Shown one piece after another: positions 1 through 10,385 of a DNA stretch of 64,000 bases. The position numbers were made by a program, and so were the translations under genes. Numbering within the stretch: position 1 is the first letter of the stretch; every line of letters begins with the position of its first letter. Under the pieces are notes generated by a model that worked only from the letters and a program-made list of their open reading frames with translations, was not told the origin of the DNA and ran no database searches. This stretch comes from Lysobacteraceae bacterium (GTDB lineage: Bacteria > Pseudomonadota > Gammaproteobacteria > Xanthomonadales > Rhodanobacteraceae), in the NCBI GenBank assembly GCA_028870665.1, contig JAGWPB010000004.1:1-64000 (forward strand), read 5' to 3'.

Positions 1-719
1 CGGTCGTTGTGCGACTGGATCCAGTTTTGCGCCTCGGCCAGCATGCCGCCGGTGCCGCAGGCGGGGTCGCAGATGGTGACGATGACGCCGACCTGGGTGA
101 GCACGCTGGTGTCGGGCTCCAGCAGCAGGTTGACCATGAGCTGGATGACTTCACGCGGGGTGAAGTGATCGCCCGCCGTTTCGTTGGCGGCCTCGTTGAA
201 GCGCCGGATCAGGTCTTCGAACACCAGGCCCATGGTGATGTTGTCGACCTTGCGTGGGTGCAGGTCGATCTCGGCAAACTGGGAAACGACCTGATACAGA
301 CGGTCGGATTCTTCAAGCTTTTCGATCTCCTTCTCGAACTCGAAACGCTCGAAGATCTTGCGGATGTTCTCGGAGAAACCCGTGATGTAGTCGGCCAGGT
401 GGCGGCCGATGTTGTCGGGGTCACCCTTGAGCTTCTGGAAATCGAGCTGGCTGTGGTTGTGGAAGCCCAGCGGGATGCCGTTTTCATCCTTGGCCAGGTT
501 GTTGAGGATGGCATCGATATTGGGGATGCCCTTGTTGCTCAGCTCGGCGTAGCGCTTGAGCACGGCGTCCTTGCTTGGCGCCAACACGGCATCGAAGCGG
601 CGCAGCACGGTGAGCGGCAGCATCACACGCTCGTACTGCGGCGGGCGGTAGGGACCGCGCAGAAGATCGGCGACGGACCAGATGAAGTTGGCGAGCTGCT
701 GGAAGCTGGTGGGTGTCAT
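1..719 (-). CDS. hsdM: Type I restriction-modification system DNA methyltransferase subunit M, N-terminal part (3' end runs off the window)
   Basis: Reverse-strand reading from ATG at 719: MTPTSFQQLANFIWSVADLLRGPYRPPQYERVMLPLTVLRRFDAVLAPSKDAVL...GLVFEDLIRRFNEAANETAGDHFTPREVIQLMVNLLLEPD...ICDPACGTGGMLAEAQNWIQSHND. Contains HFTPREVIQLM and the DPACGTGGML SAM motif. Open to the window edge, so absent from the ORF track. Confidence 0.93.
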   Translation of the reverse strand, partial: MTPTSFQQLANFIWSVADLLRGPYRPPQYERVMLPLTVLRRFDAVLAPSKDAVLKRYAELSNKGIPNIDAILNNLAKDENGIPLGFHNHSQLDFQKLKGDPDNIGRHLADYITGFSENIRKIFERFEFEKEIEKLEESDRLYQVVSQFAEIDLHPRKVDNITMGLVFEDLIRRFNEAANETAGDHFTPREVIQLMVNLLLEPDTSVLTQVGVIVTICDPACGTGGMLAEAQNWIQSHND

Positions 720-1360
720 TGGTGCAATGCTCGGCGGATTTGTGGTGCAGCCCGGGCAAGCCGATCCCACCCGAACTCGAGCCCCATTGCTGCAGCGATC
801 AACTTGGCGGCTCGTTGGCCTTGCAGGGCTCGGCGGATGCAGTTATCGGTCCCGGCATATTGTGTATGCGGTCGTGACGGACTGGAGCGGTCGATCCGTC
901 TCGCGCAGGCCTCATGGCGTTGGCTTGGCATCGTACTGGACTGCCGCCGCTTCGGGAGCGCACCTGCATCCCGGCCCGGTAGGGGAAACGAAACCCTCCC
1001 AAGGTCCGCAAGCGACGCATGACCGTTTCGCATCCCCCGGTGTTCGGCAGATCGGCCTGGCCGAGACGAAAGGCGATTGCCTGCGCCGCATCCGGCTCGC
1101 GCGGCGCAGTCCTGGAACTCGGGCCGGTTGCCGGTCCCCCGCTCCGGATCGCACGCGAAGCCAGGCGCTGCGACCGGCAGATCCGGCATGCCGATGCGGG
1201 TTCCCTTGCGCTCCAGCGCGCGCAGATGCGCCCGGACGCCGCTGTATCGCCGCGCTGAACAGCAGCGACGTGAGCCATCGCGTCACCCGATTCGGGGTTC
1301 TGCCTATCGGGACATCGAGGGGACAACCACGACGCGTCGGTATGCCGGGGGAGCGGGCAA

Positions 1361-1391
1361 AAAAAACCCCAACCATTCCCGATTGGGGTTT
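1361..1391 (-). terminator. Rho-independent terminator of ssrA
   Basis: Minus strand: AACCCCAATCGGGAATGGTTGGGGTTTTTTTT, a CCCCAATC/GGTTGGGG stem followed by a T run just past the tmRNA 3' end. Confidence 0.85.
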
Positions 1392-1396
1392 GTCAT

Positions 1397-1749
<353 letters not shown>

Positions 1750-1772
1750 GGGAGAGCGTCCGCTCTGATCCC

Positions 1773-1801
1773 AGTATGGGGCGCGCGGCGGGCGATCACA
1801 A
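1773..1801 (-). promoter_or_regulatory. Putative sigma70 promoter of ssrA
   Basis: Minus strand TTGTGA-N17-CATACT about 24 nt upstream of the mature tmRNA 5' end. Confidence 0.5.
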
Positions 1802-1919
1802 GGCGGCGTGGGGGACTGCGGCGTGCGTGTCGATCCGCTCGCCGGGCTTGGGCGCGACCGGCGTGCAGACAGTCGTCCGCGCAGGGAGCGCGGCGCACGG
1901 CGCGGTTGACACGATGGCT

Positions 1920-2408
1920 CTAGGCGCGCGGATTGTGCGCGCGCAGGGTGCGCTGCTTCTCGCGATTCCAGTCGCGTTCCTTCTCGGCGGCGCGCTTGTC
2001 GTGCGCCTGCTTGCCGCGCGCCAGCGCCAGTTCCAGCTTGACGCGCTGGCCCTTCCAGTACAGCGCGGTCGGGATCAGGGTGTAGCCCTTGCGTTCGACG
2101 GCGCCGATCAGCCGGTCGATCTCCTCGCGATGCAGCAGCAGCTTGCGCGTGCGGCGGTCGTCGGCGACGACATGGGTGGAGGCCTGGATCAGCGGCGGGA
2201 TCGAGGCGCCGAACAGGTACAGCTCGCTGCCCTTGACCAGCGCGTAGGCCTCGCTGATGTTGATGCGCCCGGCGCGCAGCGCCTTGAGCTCCCAGCCCTG
2301 CAGGGCGATGCCGGCCTCGTAGCGTTCGTCGAAGTGGTACTCGTGGCGCGCGCGCTTGTTGAGCGCGATCGTGCCCGAGCCTTTGCCGCTGTCCTTGGTC
2401 TTGGCCAT
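1920..2408 (-). CDS. smpB: SsrA-binding protein SmpB
   Basis: [72 protein letters not shown]...; adjacent to ssrA on the same strand. Confidence 0.97.
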   Translation of the reverse strand: MAKTKDSGKGSGTIALNKRARHEYHFDERYEAGIALQGWELKALRAGRINISEAYALVKGSELYLFGASIPPLIQASTHVVADDRRTRKLLLHREEIDRLIGAVERKGYTLIPTALYWKGQRVKLELALARGKQAHDKRAAEKERDWNREKQRTLRAHNPRA

Positions 2409-2463
2409 GTCTGCCTGAGGCTGCCGTTAGAATCGCCGCACCGCAGCCACCGCTCGAGTCGCC

Positions 2464-2895
2464 GTGACCCGCATATGCCGCAGCGCGCTGGTGCGCTATA
2501 CGCCCGCGCAGATGTTCGATCTGGTGAACAAGGTCGAAGGATACCCGATGCGTTTTCCGTGGTGCGCCGACGCGCGCGTGCTCGAGCGCGGCGACGGCTA
2601 TCTGGTGGCGCAGCTCAGCCTGCGCATCGCCGGCATGGTGCAGTCCTTCACCACCCGCAACGAGCTCGACGCGCCGCGGCGCATCGTCGTGCGTCTGGTC
2701 GCGGGCCCGCTGAAGCAGATGGACGGCGTGTGGACGTTCACCGCGCTGGGCGATGCCGGCTGCAAGGTCGAACTCGATCTCGGCTTCGAGTTCGCCGGGC
2801 GCCTGACCGCGAGCGCGCTGCGGCTGGGATTCCAGGGCCTGGCCGACCGGCTGGTGGATGATTTCTGCAGCGAGGCGCGGCGTGCCTACGGCTGA
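2464..2895 (+). CDS. ratA: RatA-like SRPBCC / coenzyme Q-binding (COQ10-type) protein
   Basis: GTG start; [68 protein letters not shown]; divergent from smpB in the conserved smpB/ratA/rnfH/bamE order. Confidence 0.9.
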   Translation: MTRICRSALVRYTPAQMFDLVNKVEGYPMRFPWCADARVLERGDGYLVAQLSLRIAGMVQSFTTRNELDAPRRIVVRLVAGPLKQMDGVWTFTALGDAGCKVELDLGFEFAGRLTASALRLGFQGLADRLVDDFCSEARRAYG

Positions 2896-3169
2896 ACCGA
2901 TTCGTGTCGAGGTGGTGTACGCGCCGGCGCAGGGCGCTGCCTTCGGCGCGATGTTGACGCTGCCTGCGGATGCGCGGGTCGCCGAGGCCGTGCGTGCCAG
3001 CGGCCTGGTGCTGGCGCATCCGGAGACGGCGTGCCTGGCGGGTCGCGTCGGCATTCACGCGCGGCTGGTGGCGCTGGACGCGCCGCTGGCCGATGGCGAC
3101 CGCGTCGAGGTCTATCGGCCGCTGGTCCAGGATCCGCGCGAGGCGCGGCGCCGGCGCGCGCGGCGCTGA
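2882..3169 (+). CDS. rnfH: RnfH family ubiquitin-like-fold protein (RatB)
   Basis: [40 protein letters not shown]...[43 protein letters not shown] at 2882 overlaps the ratA 3' end. Confidence 0.88.
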   Translation: MPTAEPIRVEVVYAPAQGAAFGAMLTLPADARVAEAVRASGLVLAHPETACLAGRVGIHARLVALDAPLADGDRVEVYRPLVQDPREARRRRARR

Positions 3170-3583
3170 TCAGCCGCCGCCGTCGCCCTGGCCGTTCTTC
3201 TTCGGGATCGTGGGGATGTACTCGCCCTTGTAGGCATCGCTCTGCTTGAGCAGGTCCTTCGAGTTCTCGGCGAAGAAATTGCCCTCGGTACGGACCAGGG
3301 CGTCGTTCTTGAAGAACAGGGTGAACCGGCGCACGTCCACCGCGCCGCCGCGATGCTGGTAGCTGGCGACATAGTCCCAGCGATCCCGGGTGAACGGGTT
3401 CTGCACCGACGGCGAACCCAGCAGCGCCAGCACCTGGCGCTTGGTCATGCCGGGCTTGAGCTCCGTGACGTTTTTCTGCTCCAGCAGGTTGCCCTGCTGC
3501 ACGTCCGGCTTGTAGATGATGCCGCAACCGCTCAATGAAACGATGGCGAGCAGCAGGGCGAGAGGGCGATTGAACTTGGGCAT
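3170..3583 (-). CDS. bamE: Outer membrane protein assembly factor BamE (OmlA/SmpA lipoprotein)
   Basis: MPKFNRPLALLLAIVSLSGCGIIYKPDVQQGNLLEQKNVTELKPGMTKRQVLALLGSPSVQNPFTRDRWDYVASYQ; lipobox LSGC. The longer ORF to 3772 overlaps fur and is not used. Confidence 0.95.
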   Translation of the reverse strand: MPKFNRPLALLLAIVSLSGCGIIYKPDVQQGNLLEQKNVTELKPGMTKRQVLALLGSPSVQNPFTRDRWDYVASYQHRGGAVDVRRFTLFFKNDALVRTEGNFFAENSKDLLKQSDAYKGEYIPTIPKKNGQGDGGG

Positions 3584-3650
3584 GCGGCGGGCATCGGAGG
3601 GGTCGAATCCCGATGATACACTGCGGCGGATTGGATCAGCGGCACCGGAG

Positions 3651-4073
3651 ATGGCGGTGGATTCCGAGTCCCACGAATTGCGCAAGGCGGGCCTCAAGGT
3701 CACGCATCCGCGCATGCGCATCCTGCAGATCCTCGATGAATCGGCGCAGCGGCACATGACCGCCGAGGACATCTATCGCCAGCTGCTGGTCAGCCGGGAC
3801 GACATCGGCCTGGCGACGGTCTATCGCGTGCTCACGCAGTTCGAGGCGGCGGGCATGGTCGTCAAGCACAACTTCGAGAGCGGGCAGGCGGTGTTCGAGC
3901 TCGAGCGCGGGCGCCACCACGATCACATGATCGACATCGAGAGCGGCAAGGTGATCGAGTTCGTCAGCGAGCAGATCGAACGGCTGCAGCGCGAGATCGC
4001 CGACAAGCACGGGTACGTGCTGGAAGAGCACAGCCTGGTGCTGTACGTGCGTCCGAAGAAACGCGGCAAATGA
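3651..4073 (+). CDS. fur: Ferric uptake regulator Fur
   Basis: LRKAGLKVTHPRMRILQILDESAQRHMTAEDIYRQLLVSRDDIGLATVYRVLTQFEAAGMVVKHNFESGQAVFELERGRHHDHMIDIESGKVIEF. Confidence 0.97.
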   Translation: MAVDSESHELRKAGLKVTHPRMRILQILDESAQRHMTAEDIYRQLLVSRDDIGLATVYRVLTQFEAAGMVVKHNFESGQAVFELERGRHHDHMIDIESGKVIEFVSEQIERLQREIADKHGYVLEEHSLVLYVRPKKRGK

Positions 4074-4077
4074 AAGA

Positions 4078-4107
4078 CCGCGGACGGTGATCCGTGACCG
4101 TCCGCGG
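4078..4107 (+). terminator. Perfect 11-bp hairpin downstream of fur (terminator-like, no T tract)
   Basis: CCGCGGACGGT-GATCCGTG-ACCGTCCGCGG directly after the fur stop. Confidence 0.5.
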
Positions 4108-4502
4108 TGCCCCCGATCCCATCGATCGGGCATCGTCACCAGCGTCCTGCCGATGGCGAGCACGGCATCTCCCTCTGCCGCAGCAAGCAGGCTTCCTGCC
4201 CGCCGAGCGGACCGGCCGTCCCCAAACGGCCTATCCGCGACCGCCGCCCCCAGGCAGCGGTGCCCCCAAGCTGGATCAAGCGTAAACGCAATGTTAAGAG
4301 CCCGGTATCGGAAAGATTCCTAGACCCGCCCCGGGCGGGTGCCGGAGCGGCTCACGCGATGGCTGGCCGGTCGCGCCTTCGGCACGCAGGTGCGCGACGA
4401 CGAGCTGCCGCGTCGGAACCCGCGCCGGATTCGGCGCCGCGGGGTCGTCCTGGCCGAGCGTGTCCCGAGGCGCCGCGGGACATCCGCCAGGCCGACGCGG
4501 CC

Positions 4503-6101
4503 TCAGCCGAGACCGGCCGTCTCGCCGGCGCCGCTGCCCAGCGGCTGGCGCAGCAAGATCCGCAGCCGCGCGCCGCGCGGCTCCTGGCGCAGTCGGAACA
4601 GGCCGCCGAGTGCCAGCACCCGATCGCGCATGCCCTGCAGGCCGCGCCCGCCGCTGCGCCCGGGCTGCAGGCTGAAGCCGACACCGTCGTCGCGCAGGTC
4701 GAGCAGGACCAGCAGGGCATCGCCGTGACGGCCGGCGCGCAGGCGCAACTCGAACTGCCGCGCATGCGCGTGCCGCACGGTGTTGGTGGCGGCCTCCTGC
4801 ACGATGCGGTAGACGGTGGTGCCGGTGTCGTCGTCGAGCACGCGCAGATCGCCGTGCAGTTCCAGCCGGTAGCGGATGCCGGCGCTGCGCAACAGGTCGC
4901 GGATCGGGCCGTCCTCCAGCGCCCGCGCCAGTCCGAATTCATCCAGCGCGACCGGGCGCAGCGACTCGAGCAGGCCGCGCACGCTGCGACGCATGCCGGC
5001 GAGGATCTCGTTGATGGCAGCGGCGACATCGCCGAGCCCCGCCTCCTGCAGGCGCCCCTGCGCCAGCTTGACGCGGGTCTGGATCGCGGTGAGATTCTGG
5101 CCCAGTTCGTCATGCAGTTCGCCCGCGATGCGGCGACGTTCCTCCTCCTCCTCGCGCAGGTTGCGGCGCGCCGCCGACGCCAGCTGCTGAGCCAGCTGGT
5201 CGAGGCGCCGGTTGGCGCCCTCGACGCGCGCATTCTGCAAGGCCAGTCGCGCGCCGCTGCGGCGCAGGGCATCGGTGGCGGCTCCCAGCAGCAGCGCACC
5301 GGTGCCGGCCACCGCCATGAACAGCTGGGCCTCGGCGGGTGCGTGCGGATGCAGCGCCTGCGCGGCACGCAGGGTCAGCGCGGTGCTTGCCGCCAGCATG
5401 GCGATGCTGGCGCCGCGCCAGCCGTGGCGGAAGGCGAAAAACATCACCGGCACCAGCGCCAGCACCCGTGCGTAGCGCGCCAGCGGCTCGCTGCCGCCCA
5501 TCGCCAGCAGCAGCAGGGTGACGACCGGCAGCAGGAACCACAGCATGTCGGCCAGCATGCGCAGACCGGCCTGTTCGCCAGGCGGCGCCCGCAGCAGCAT
5601 CACCAGCAGCGGTGCGATCAGCAGGATGCCGACGTAATCGCCCAGCACCAGGTTGGCCAGCGCGTAGGGCAGGCTGGCGGATGGCGTCGGCGCCAGCGCG
5701 CTGACGAAGCCCGCATTCAGGGCGGTGACCGTGATCGCGGCCAGCAGCGCCGCGGTCAGGATGCGGGCCAGATCCTCGGGCAGTTCGATCGATGCGCGCA
5801 GGCCGAAGCGGCGCAGCAGGGCAATCACGGCCGCCACGGCCAGCGGCGGCGGCAGGCTGATCAGCAGCAGCAGGCTGGCGTGCACCGGTCGCAGCGTCGT
5901 GTTGAGCAGCAGCGCCGCCGCCCATTCGCCGCCGATCAGCCAGGGCCACAGCTCCAGCGGCGCCAGCAGCAGCACGCCGAAGCGCAGCCCCGCCGGCAGA
6001 AACCAGTACGACTGCGAGATCTGCCAGAGCCCCAGCCAGAGCGTTCCATAGGCCAGCCCCGCCGGCAGTCCACGCGACAACGGAGTGATGCGGATGCGCA
6101 T
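4503..6101 (-). CDS. Membrane sensor histidine kinase with MASE1-like N-terminus and HisKA_3-type kinase (NarX/UhpB class)
   Basis: Multi-TM N-terminus (MRIRITPLSRGLPAGLAYGTLWLGLWQISQSYWFLPAGLRFGVLLLAPLELWP...), dimerisation motif EEEEERRRIAGELHDELGQNLTAIQTRVKLAQ, ATPase motif ATNTVRHAHARQFELRL...DLRDDGVGF. Start may be 6122. Confidence 0.9.
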   Translation of the reverse strand: MRIRITPLSRGLPAGLAYGTLWLGLWQISQSYWFLPAGLRFGVLLLAPLELWPWLIGGEWAAALLLNTTLRPVHASLLLLISLPPPLAVAAVIALLRRFGLRASIELPEDLARILTAALLAAITVTALNAGFVSALAPTPSASLPYALANLVLGDYVGILLIAPLLVMLLRAPPGEQAGLRMLADMLWFLLPVVTLLLLAMGGSEPLARYARVLALVPVMFFAFRHGWRGASIAMLAASTALTLRAAQALHPHAPAEAQLFMAVAGTGALLLGAATDALRRSGARLALQNARVEGANRRLDQLAQQLASAARRNLREEEEERRRIAGELHDELGQNLTAIQTRVKLAQGRLQEAGLGDVAAAINEILAGMRRSVRGLLESLRPVALDEFGLARALEDGPIRDLLRSAGIRYRLELHGDLRVLDDDTGTTVYRIVQEAATNTVRHAHARQFELRLRAGRHGDALLVLLDLRDDGVGFSLQPGRSGGRGLQGMRDRVLALGGLFRLRQEPRGARLRILLRQPLGSGAGETAGLG

Positions 6102-6192
6102 GCGGTTTCGATAGCACAGCATCCGGCCAGGCGCCAGCGTGGAGTATCCGTGGCGGTGCGCGGCGGCGGGCCTGCGCCACTAGACTAGGGCG

Positions 6193-6822
6193 ATGAGTCG
6201 CATCGTGCTGGTCGATGATCACGCCATCGTGCGCGAAGGGTTCAAGCGCCTGATCGAGCAGGAGCCCGGCCTCGAGGTGATCGCCGAATGCCGCAGCGCC
6301 GACGAGGCGCTGGAGACGGTCGTGCAGCAGCGCCCGGATCTGGTGGTGCTGGACCTGTCGCTGCCCGACGGCGGCGGCCTGCCGCTGATCGAGCACATGC
6401 ACAATGTCGCGCCGGCGATCCGCATCGTGGTGCTGAGCATGCACGACACCGAGCCGTATGTTTCGGAGTCGCTGCGCCGCGGTGCCAGCGGCTACGTGAC
6501 CAAGGGCGTGGCACCGGAGGAGTTGGTGGCCGGGTTGCGCGCGGTGCTGGCCGGCGAGCATTTCCTCAGCTCGGACATCGTGCTGCGCCGCGCCGAACGC
6601 CCGCGCGAGGATCTCGATCCCCTGAACCGGCTGACCGCGCGCGAACGCGAGGTGTTCCTGCTGCTGGCGCGCGGGCTGACACCCAAGCAGGCCGCGGTCG
6701 AGCTCGGCATCGGCCAGAAGACGCTCTACATCCATCGCGCCAGCCTGATGGGCAAGCTGGGGGCCGGCTCCGAACTCGACCTCTATCGGCTGGCGCGCGA
6801 GCGCGCGTTGCTGCACGACTGA
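6193..6822 (+). CDS. NarL/LuxR-family two-component response regulator
   Basis: MSRIVLVDDHAIVREGFKRLIEQEPGLEVIAECRSADEALETVVQQRPDLVVLDLSLPDGGGLPLIEHM...LTAREREVFLLLARGLTPKQAAVELGIGQKTLYIHRASLMGKLG. Divergent from the histidine kinase. Confidence 0.93.
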   Translation: MSRIVLVDDHAIVREGFKRLIEQEPGLEVIAECRSADEALETVVQQRPDLVVLDLSLPDGGGLPLIEHMHNVAPAIRIVVLSMHDTEPYVSESLRRGASGYVTKGVAPEELVAGLRAVLAGEHFLSSDIVLRRAERPREDLDPLNRLTAREREVFLLLARGLTPKQAAVELGIGQKTLYIHRASLMGKLGAGSELDLYRLARERALLHD

Positions 6823-6870
6823 CGCCCGCGGCCTGCGTCGGCCGCGTCGCGCGCCGCCGCGGCACGCTGT

Positions 6871-8544
6871 TCAGTCCTGCTGGGCCTGCTCGAGCATGCG
6901 GCGCGCGTGGGCGCGGGTTTCACGGGTGATCTCGACACCGCCGAGCATGCGCGCCAGTTCCTCGCGACGGCCCTCGGCCGCGAGTGTCTCGATGCGCGTG
7001 CGCGTGGCGCCGCCGTCGCTGTCCTTGAGCACTCGCAGGTGCGCATGCCCCTGCGCCGCCACCTGCGCCAGATGGGTCACGCACAGCACCTGCCGCTCGC
7101 TGCCCAGCGCGCGCAGCTTCTGTCCGACCACCTCGGCCACGGCGCCGCCGATGCCGCTGTCGACCTCGTCGAACACCATCGTGCCGATGGCGTCGTGGCC
7201 GAGCGCGGCAACTTCGAGCGCCAATCCGATGCGCGCCAGCTCGCCACCCGAGGCCACCCGGCGCAGCGGCCGCAGCGGCAGGCCCGGATTGGCGCTGACC
7301 ATGAACTCGCAGCGTTCGCAGCCCTGCGGATCGGGGTCGCTGTCTCCCGACGCTTCGATCTCGACCGCGAACCGGCCGCCGGCCATGCCCAGCTGCTCCA
7401 TCAGCGCGGCCACCGCGGCACCGAGGCGCGCGGCGGCGGCGGCGCGTCCGCTGCTGAGTGTCGCGCTGGCGCGGCGACAGGCCGCCGCCGCCGCCGCGCG
7501 CTCGCCGGCGAGAAGCTGCAACGCCGCGCCGGCATGATCGAGGCGGTCCAGCTCGTCGCGCAGCGTCCGCGCGTGGGTGGCCAGCGCGCTGATCGGTTGC
7601 CGGTGCTTGCGGCCCAGCTCGTGCAGGTGGGAGAGATGGGCATCCGCTTCGGCATAGCGGCCGGGATCGAGGTCCTGGCGCTCGGCGTAGCGCGCCAGCA
7701 ACTCGCTGGCTTCGCCCAGCTGGATCGCGGCGCCCGCGAGCAACTCGGCGGCATCCTGCAACCCCGGGTCGAGTTCGACCAGTCGCGCCAGTTCGCCCTG
7801 CGCGCGCGCCAGTTGGCGCCCGAGCGCCTGATCGGCGTCGCCGTCGCAACGATCGACCAGGGCCGCCGCGCCGCTGACCAGGCGTTCGGCATGGGCGAGG
7901 CGGCGGTGTTGCTGTTCCAGTTCGGCCAGGGCCTCCGGCGCGAGCGCCCAACGCTCGAGTTCGTCCAGCTCGTGGCGCAGTCGCTCGATGCGCGCGTCGC
8001 GATCGTCGTCGCCGGCCAGGCGGCGGATCTCGGCATCGAGCGCGCGCCAGCGCAGTGCCTGGGCGCGCACCTCGGCGAGGTTCGCCTGCAGATGACCGAA
8101 TGCGTCCAGCAGTTCCAGCTGATGCTCGCGCTGCAACAGCGCCTGGTGCTCGTGCTGGCCGTGGATCTCCAGCAGTCGCTCGGCCAGCGCATCGAGCTGG
8201 GCCAGGCTGGCCGGCCGGCCATTGATCCAGGCGCGCGATCCTCCCTCGGCGGCGATGACGCGACGCAGCCGGCAGTCATCGGCGTCGTCGAGCGCCTGGT
8301 CCTGCAGCCAGGCCCGGGCGGCGGGCAGGGCGCCGATGTCGAATTCAGCGGCAAGCTCGGCGCGCGCGGCGCCGCTGCGGACCTGGCCGGCGTCGGCACG
8401 CGCGCCGGCCAGCAGCGCCAGCGCATCGACCAGCAGCGACTTGCCGGCGCCGGTTTCGCCGGTGACCACGGTCAGGCCGGGGCCGAAGCGGATCTCGGCT
8501 TCCTCGACCACGGCGAACTGGCGCACATTGAGCTGTTTCAGCAT
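6871..8544 (-). CDS. recN: DNA repair protein RecN
   Basis: MLKQLNVRQFAVVEEAEIRFGPGLTVVTGETGAGKSLLVDALALLAGARAD...LRRVASGGELARIGLALEV...VFDEVDSGIGGAVAEVVGQKLRALGSERQVLCVTHLAQVAAQGHAHLRV. ORF-track extension to 9627 is antisense to hrcA and rejected. Confidence 0.97.
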   Translation of the reverse strand: MLKQLNVRQFAVVEEAEIRFGPGLTVVTGETGAGKSLLVDALALLAGARADAGQVRSGAARAELAAEFDIGALPAARAWLQDQALDDADDCRLRRVIAAEGGSRAWINGRPASLAQLDALAERLLEIHGQHEHQALLQREHQLELLDAFGHLQANLAEVRAQALRWRALDAEIRRLAGDDDRDARIERLRHELDELERWALAPEALAELEQQHRRLAHAERLVSGAAALVDRCDGDADQALGRQLARAQGELARLVELDPGLQDAAELLAGAAIQLGEASELLARYAERQDLDPGRYAEADAHLSHLHELGRKHRQPISALATHARTLRDELDRLDHAGAALQLLAGERAAAAAACRRASATLSSGRAAAAARLGAAVAALMEQLGMAGGRFAVEIEASGDSDPDPQGCERCEFMVSANPGLPLRPLRRVASGGELARIGLALEVAALGHDAIGTMVFDEVDSGIGGAVAEVVGQKLRALGSERQVLCVTHLAQVAAQGHAHLRVLKDSDGGATRTRIETLAAEGRREELARMLGGVEITRETRAHARRMLEQAQQD

Positions 8545-8731
8545 GGGAGGGGCATCGTGCGGGTTGGCGATCCGGGTGCCGCGACGGACCCGGATTCTAG
8601 TGGACTCTAGCCGAGCGGGCGGCCGCCCGATGTCGCGGGGCTTGCATCGCGGCGCGTCAGGCCTTATCCATGCAGGGCCGGTTTGATCGCCCGAAGCCGA
8701 CGCCTGCGTCATCAACCGCGAGTCCGGCCCG

Positions 8732-9775
8732 ATGCTCGATGCCCGCGCACGCCAGCTGTTGCGCACCCTGATCGCCCAGTATCTGGTCGACGGCGAGCCG
8801 GTCGGCTCGCGCACGCTGTCGCGCGCGTCCGGTCTCGACGTCAGCGCGGCGACCATCCGCAACATCATGTCCGATCTCGAGGAGGCCGGCCTGCTGGCCT
8901 CGCCGCACACCTCGGCCGGGCGGATCCCGACCGCGCAGGGGCTGCGCGTGTTCGTCGACAGCCTGATCGAACTCAAGCCGCTGCCGCGCGTCGAGATGGA
9001 TCGCCTCGAACGCGAGGTGCCGCGCGATGCGACCAATGGCCGCGAACTGCTGAGCAATGTCTCGACCCTGCTGTCGGCGGTGACCCACTTCGTCGGCGTG
9101 GTCACGGTGCCGCGCGAGGGTGACATGCCGCTCAAGCACATCGACTTCGTGGCGCTGCCCGACAACCGCGTGCTGGCGGTGCTGGTGTTCGCCGACCAGC
9201 AGGTGCAGAACCGCGTGCTGCAGATGACCCGGCGCCCGCACGCGGTGGAACTGGAACACGCCGCGGCGGTGCTCAACGCCCAGTTCGCCGGCCTGCGCCT
9301 GGACGATATCCGCGCGCGCCTGCTGGCCGAGCTGCGTGCCGCCGGCGGCGATCTGCACCGCGCCCTGGGCGCTGCGGTGGACATGGCCGCCGGTGCCTTC
9401 GCGCCGCCGCCGCACGAGGGCCTCGACATGCTGGTGTCGGGCCAGACCAACCTGATGGGCCAGCAGGGCCTGGCCGATCTCGACCGTCTGCGCGACCTGT
9501 TCGAGGCGTTCCAGCAGAAGCGCGGGCTGCTGGCACTGCTGGAAACCTGCGCGCGCGCTCCCGGCGTGCGCCTGTTCATCGGCGAGGAGTCGGGTTTCGC
9601 CGCGCTCGATGGTTGCTCGGTGGTCACCGCGCCCTACGGCGCCGGCGGCCGCGTGCTGGGCGCGATCGGCGTGATCGGGCCGACGCGGATGGCCTACGAC
9701 CGCGTGATCCCGGTGGTGCAGGCCAGCGCGCATCTGCTCAGCGATGCCTTGAATCGCGTCGTCACGGCCTCATAA
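8732..9775 (+). CDS. hrcA: Heat-inducible transcription repressor HrcA
   Basis: [78 protein letters not shown]; upstream of grpE. Confidence 0.97.
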   Translation: MLDARARQLLRTLIAQYLVDGEPVGSRTLSRASGLDVSAATIRNIMSDLEEAGLLASPHTSAGRIPTAQGLRVFVDSLIELKPLPRVEMDRLEREVPRDATNGRELLSNVSTLLSAVTHFVGVVTVPREGDMPLKHIDFVALPDNRVLAVLVFADQQVQNRVLQMTRRPHAVELEHAAAVLNAQFAGLRLDDIRARLLAELRAAGGDLHRALGAAVDMAAGAFAPPPHEGLDMLVSGQTNLMGQQGLADLDRLRDLFEAFQQKRGLLALLETCARAPGVRLFIGEESGFAALDGCSVVTAPYGAGGRVLGAIGVIGPTRMAYDRVIPVVQASAHLLSDALNRVVTAS

Positions 9776-9857
9776 CGCTTCCCCGGAAGGGCGTTTCGCC
9801 CGATCATCCGCGCCCCGGCTGGTGCCGGACGCGCCGAACGACTGCGGGAATCCGACG

Positions 9858-10385
9858 ATGCACGACAGCAATCCCTCCGCGCCGGATCCGGCGCAATCGA
9901 GCACGCCGGCCGATGCGGCCGAGCTGGCCGAGCGTGTGGCCGCGGCCGAGGCGGCGGTGGCCGAGATGCGCGAGACCCTGTTGCGCGAGCGCGCCGAACT
10001 GGAGAATCAGCGGCGCCGGATGCAGCGCGATCTGGAGCAGGCACGTCGCTACGCCAACGAGAAGCTGCTTGCCGACCTGCTGCCGGTGCGCGACAGCCTC
10101 GAGCGTGGGCTGGGCATCGCCAACGCCGATGCCGCGAGCCTGCGCGCCGGGATGGAGTTGACCCTGAAGGCGCTGGCCAAGGTGACCGAGTCGGCCGGCC
10201 TGACGGCGCTCGATCCGCTCGGGCAACCCTTCGATGCCGAGCGGCATCAGGCGATGAGCATGGTCGAGAGCAGCGAGCACGCGCCCGACAGCGTGGTCAG
10301 CGTGCTGCAGAAAGGCTATCTGCTCAACGACCGCCTGCTGCGGCCGGCGCTGGTCGCCGTCGCGCGCGCGCCCGCGGACGCTTGA
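9858..10385 (+). CDS. grpE: Nucleotide exchange factor GrpE
   Basis: [35 protein letters not shown]...[52 protein letters not shown]. Alternative GTG start at 9822. Confidence 0.95.
   Translation: MHDSNPSAPDPAQSSTPADAAELAERVAAAEAAVAEMRETLLRERAELENQRRRMQRDLEQARRYANEKLLADLLPVRDSLERGLGIANADAASLRAGMELTLKALAKVTESAGLTALDPLGQPFDAERHQAMSMVESSEHAPDSVVSVLQKGYLLNDRLLRPALVAVARAPADA

Noticed and set aside
2464-3169. ratA/rnfH (RatB) as a new toxin-antitoxin system
   Set aside because: The ratA-rnfH-bamE order beside smpB is widely conserved and best read as a COQ10-like SRPBCC protein plus RnfH; nothing here supports a novel toxin system.
4107-6188. 693-aa + strand ORF
   Set aside because: Antisense to the histidine kinase; low-complexity Gln/Ala/Arg translation typical of shadow ORFs in high-GC DNA.
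8545-9627. N-terminal extension of the 918-aa ORF on the minus strand
   Set aside because: Extends recN upstream across and antisense to hrcA; the real recN start is MLKQLN at 8544.
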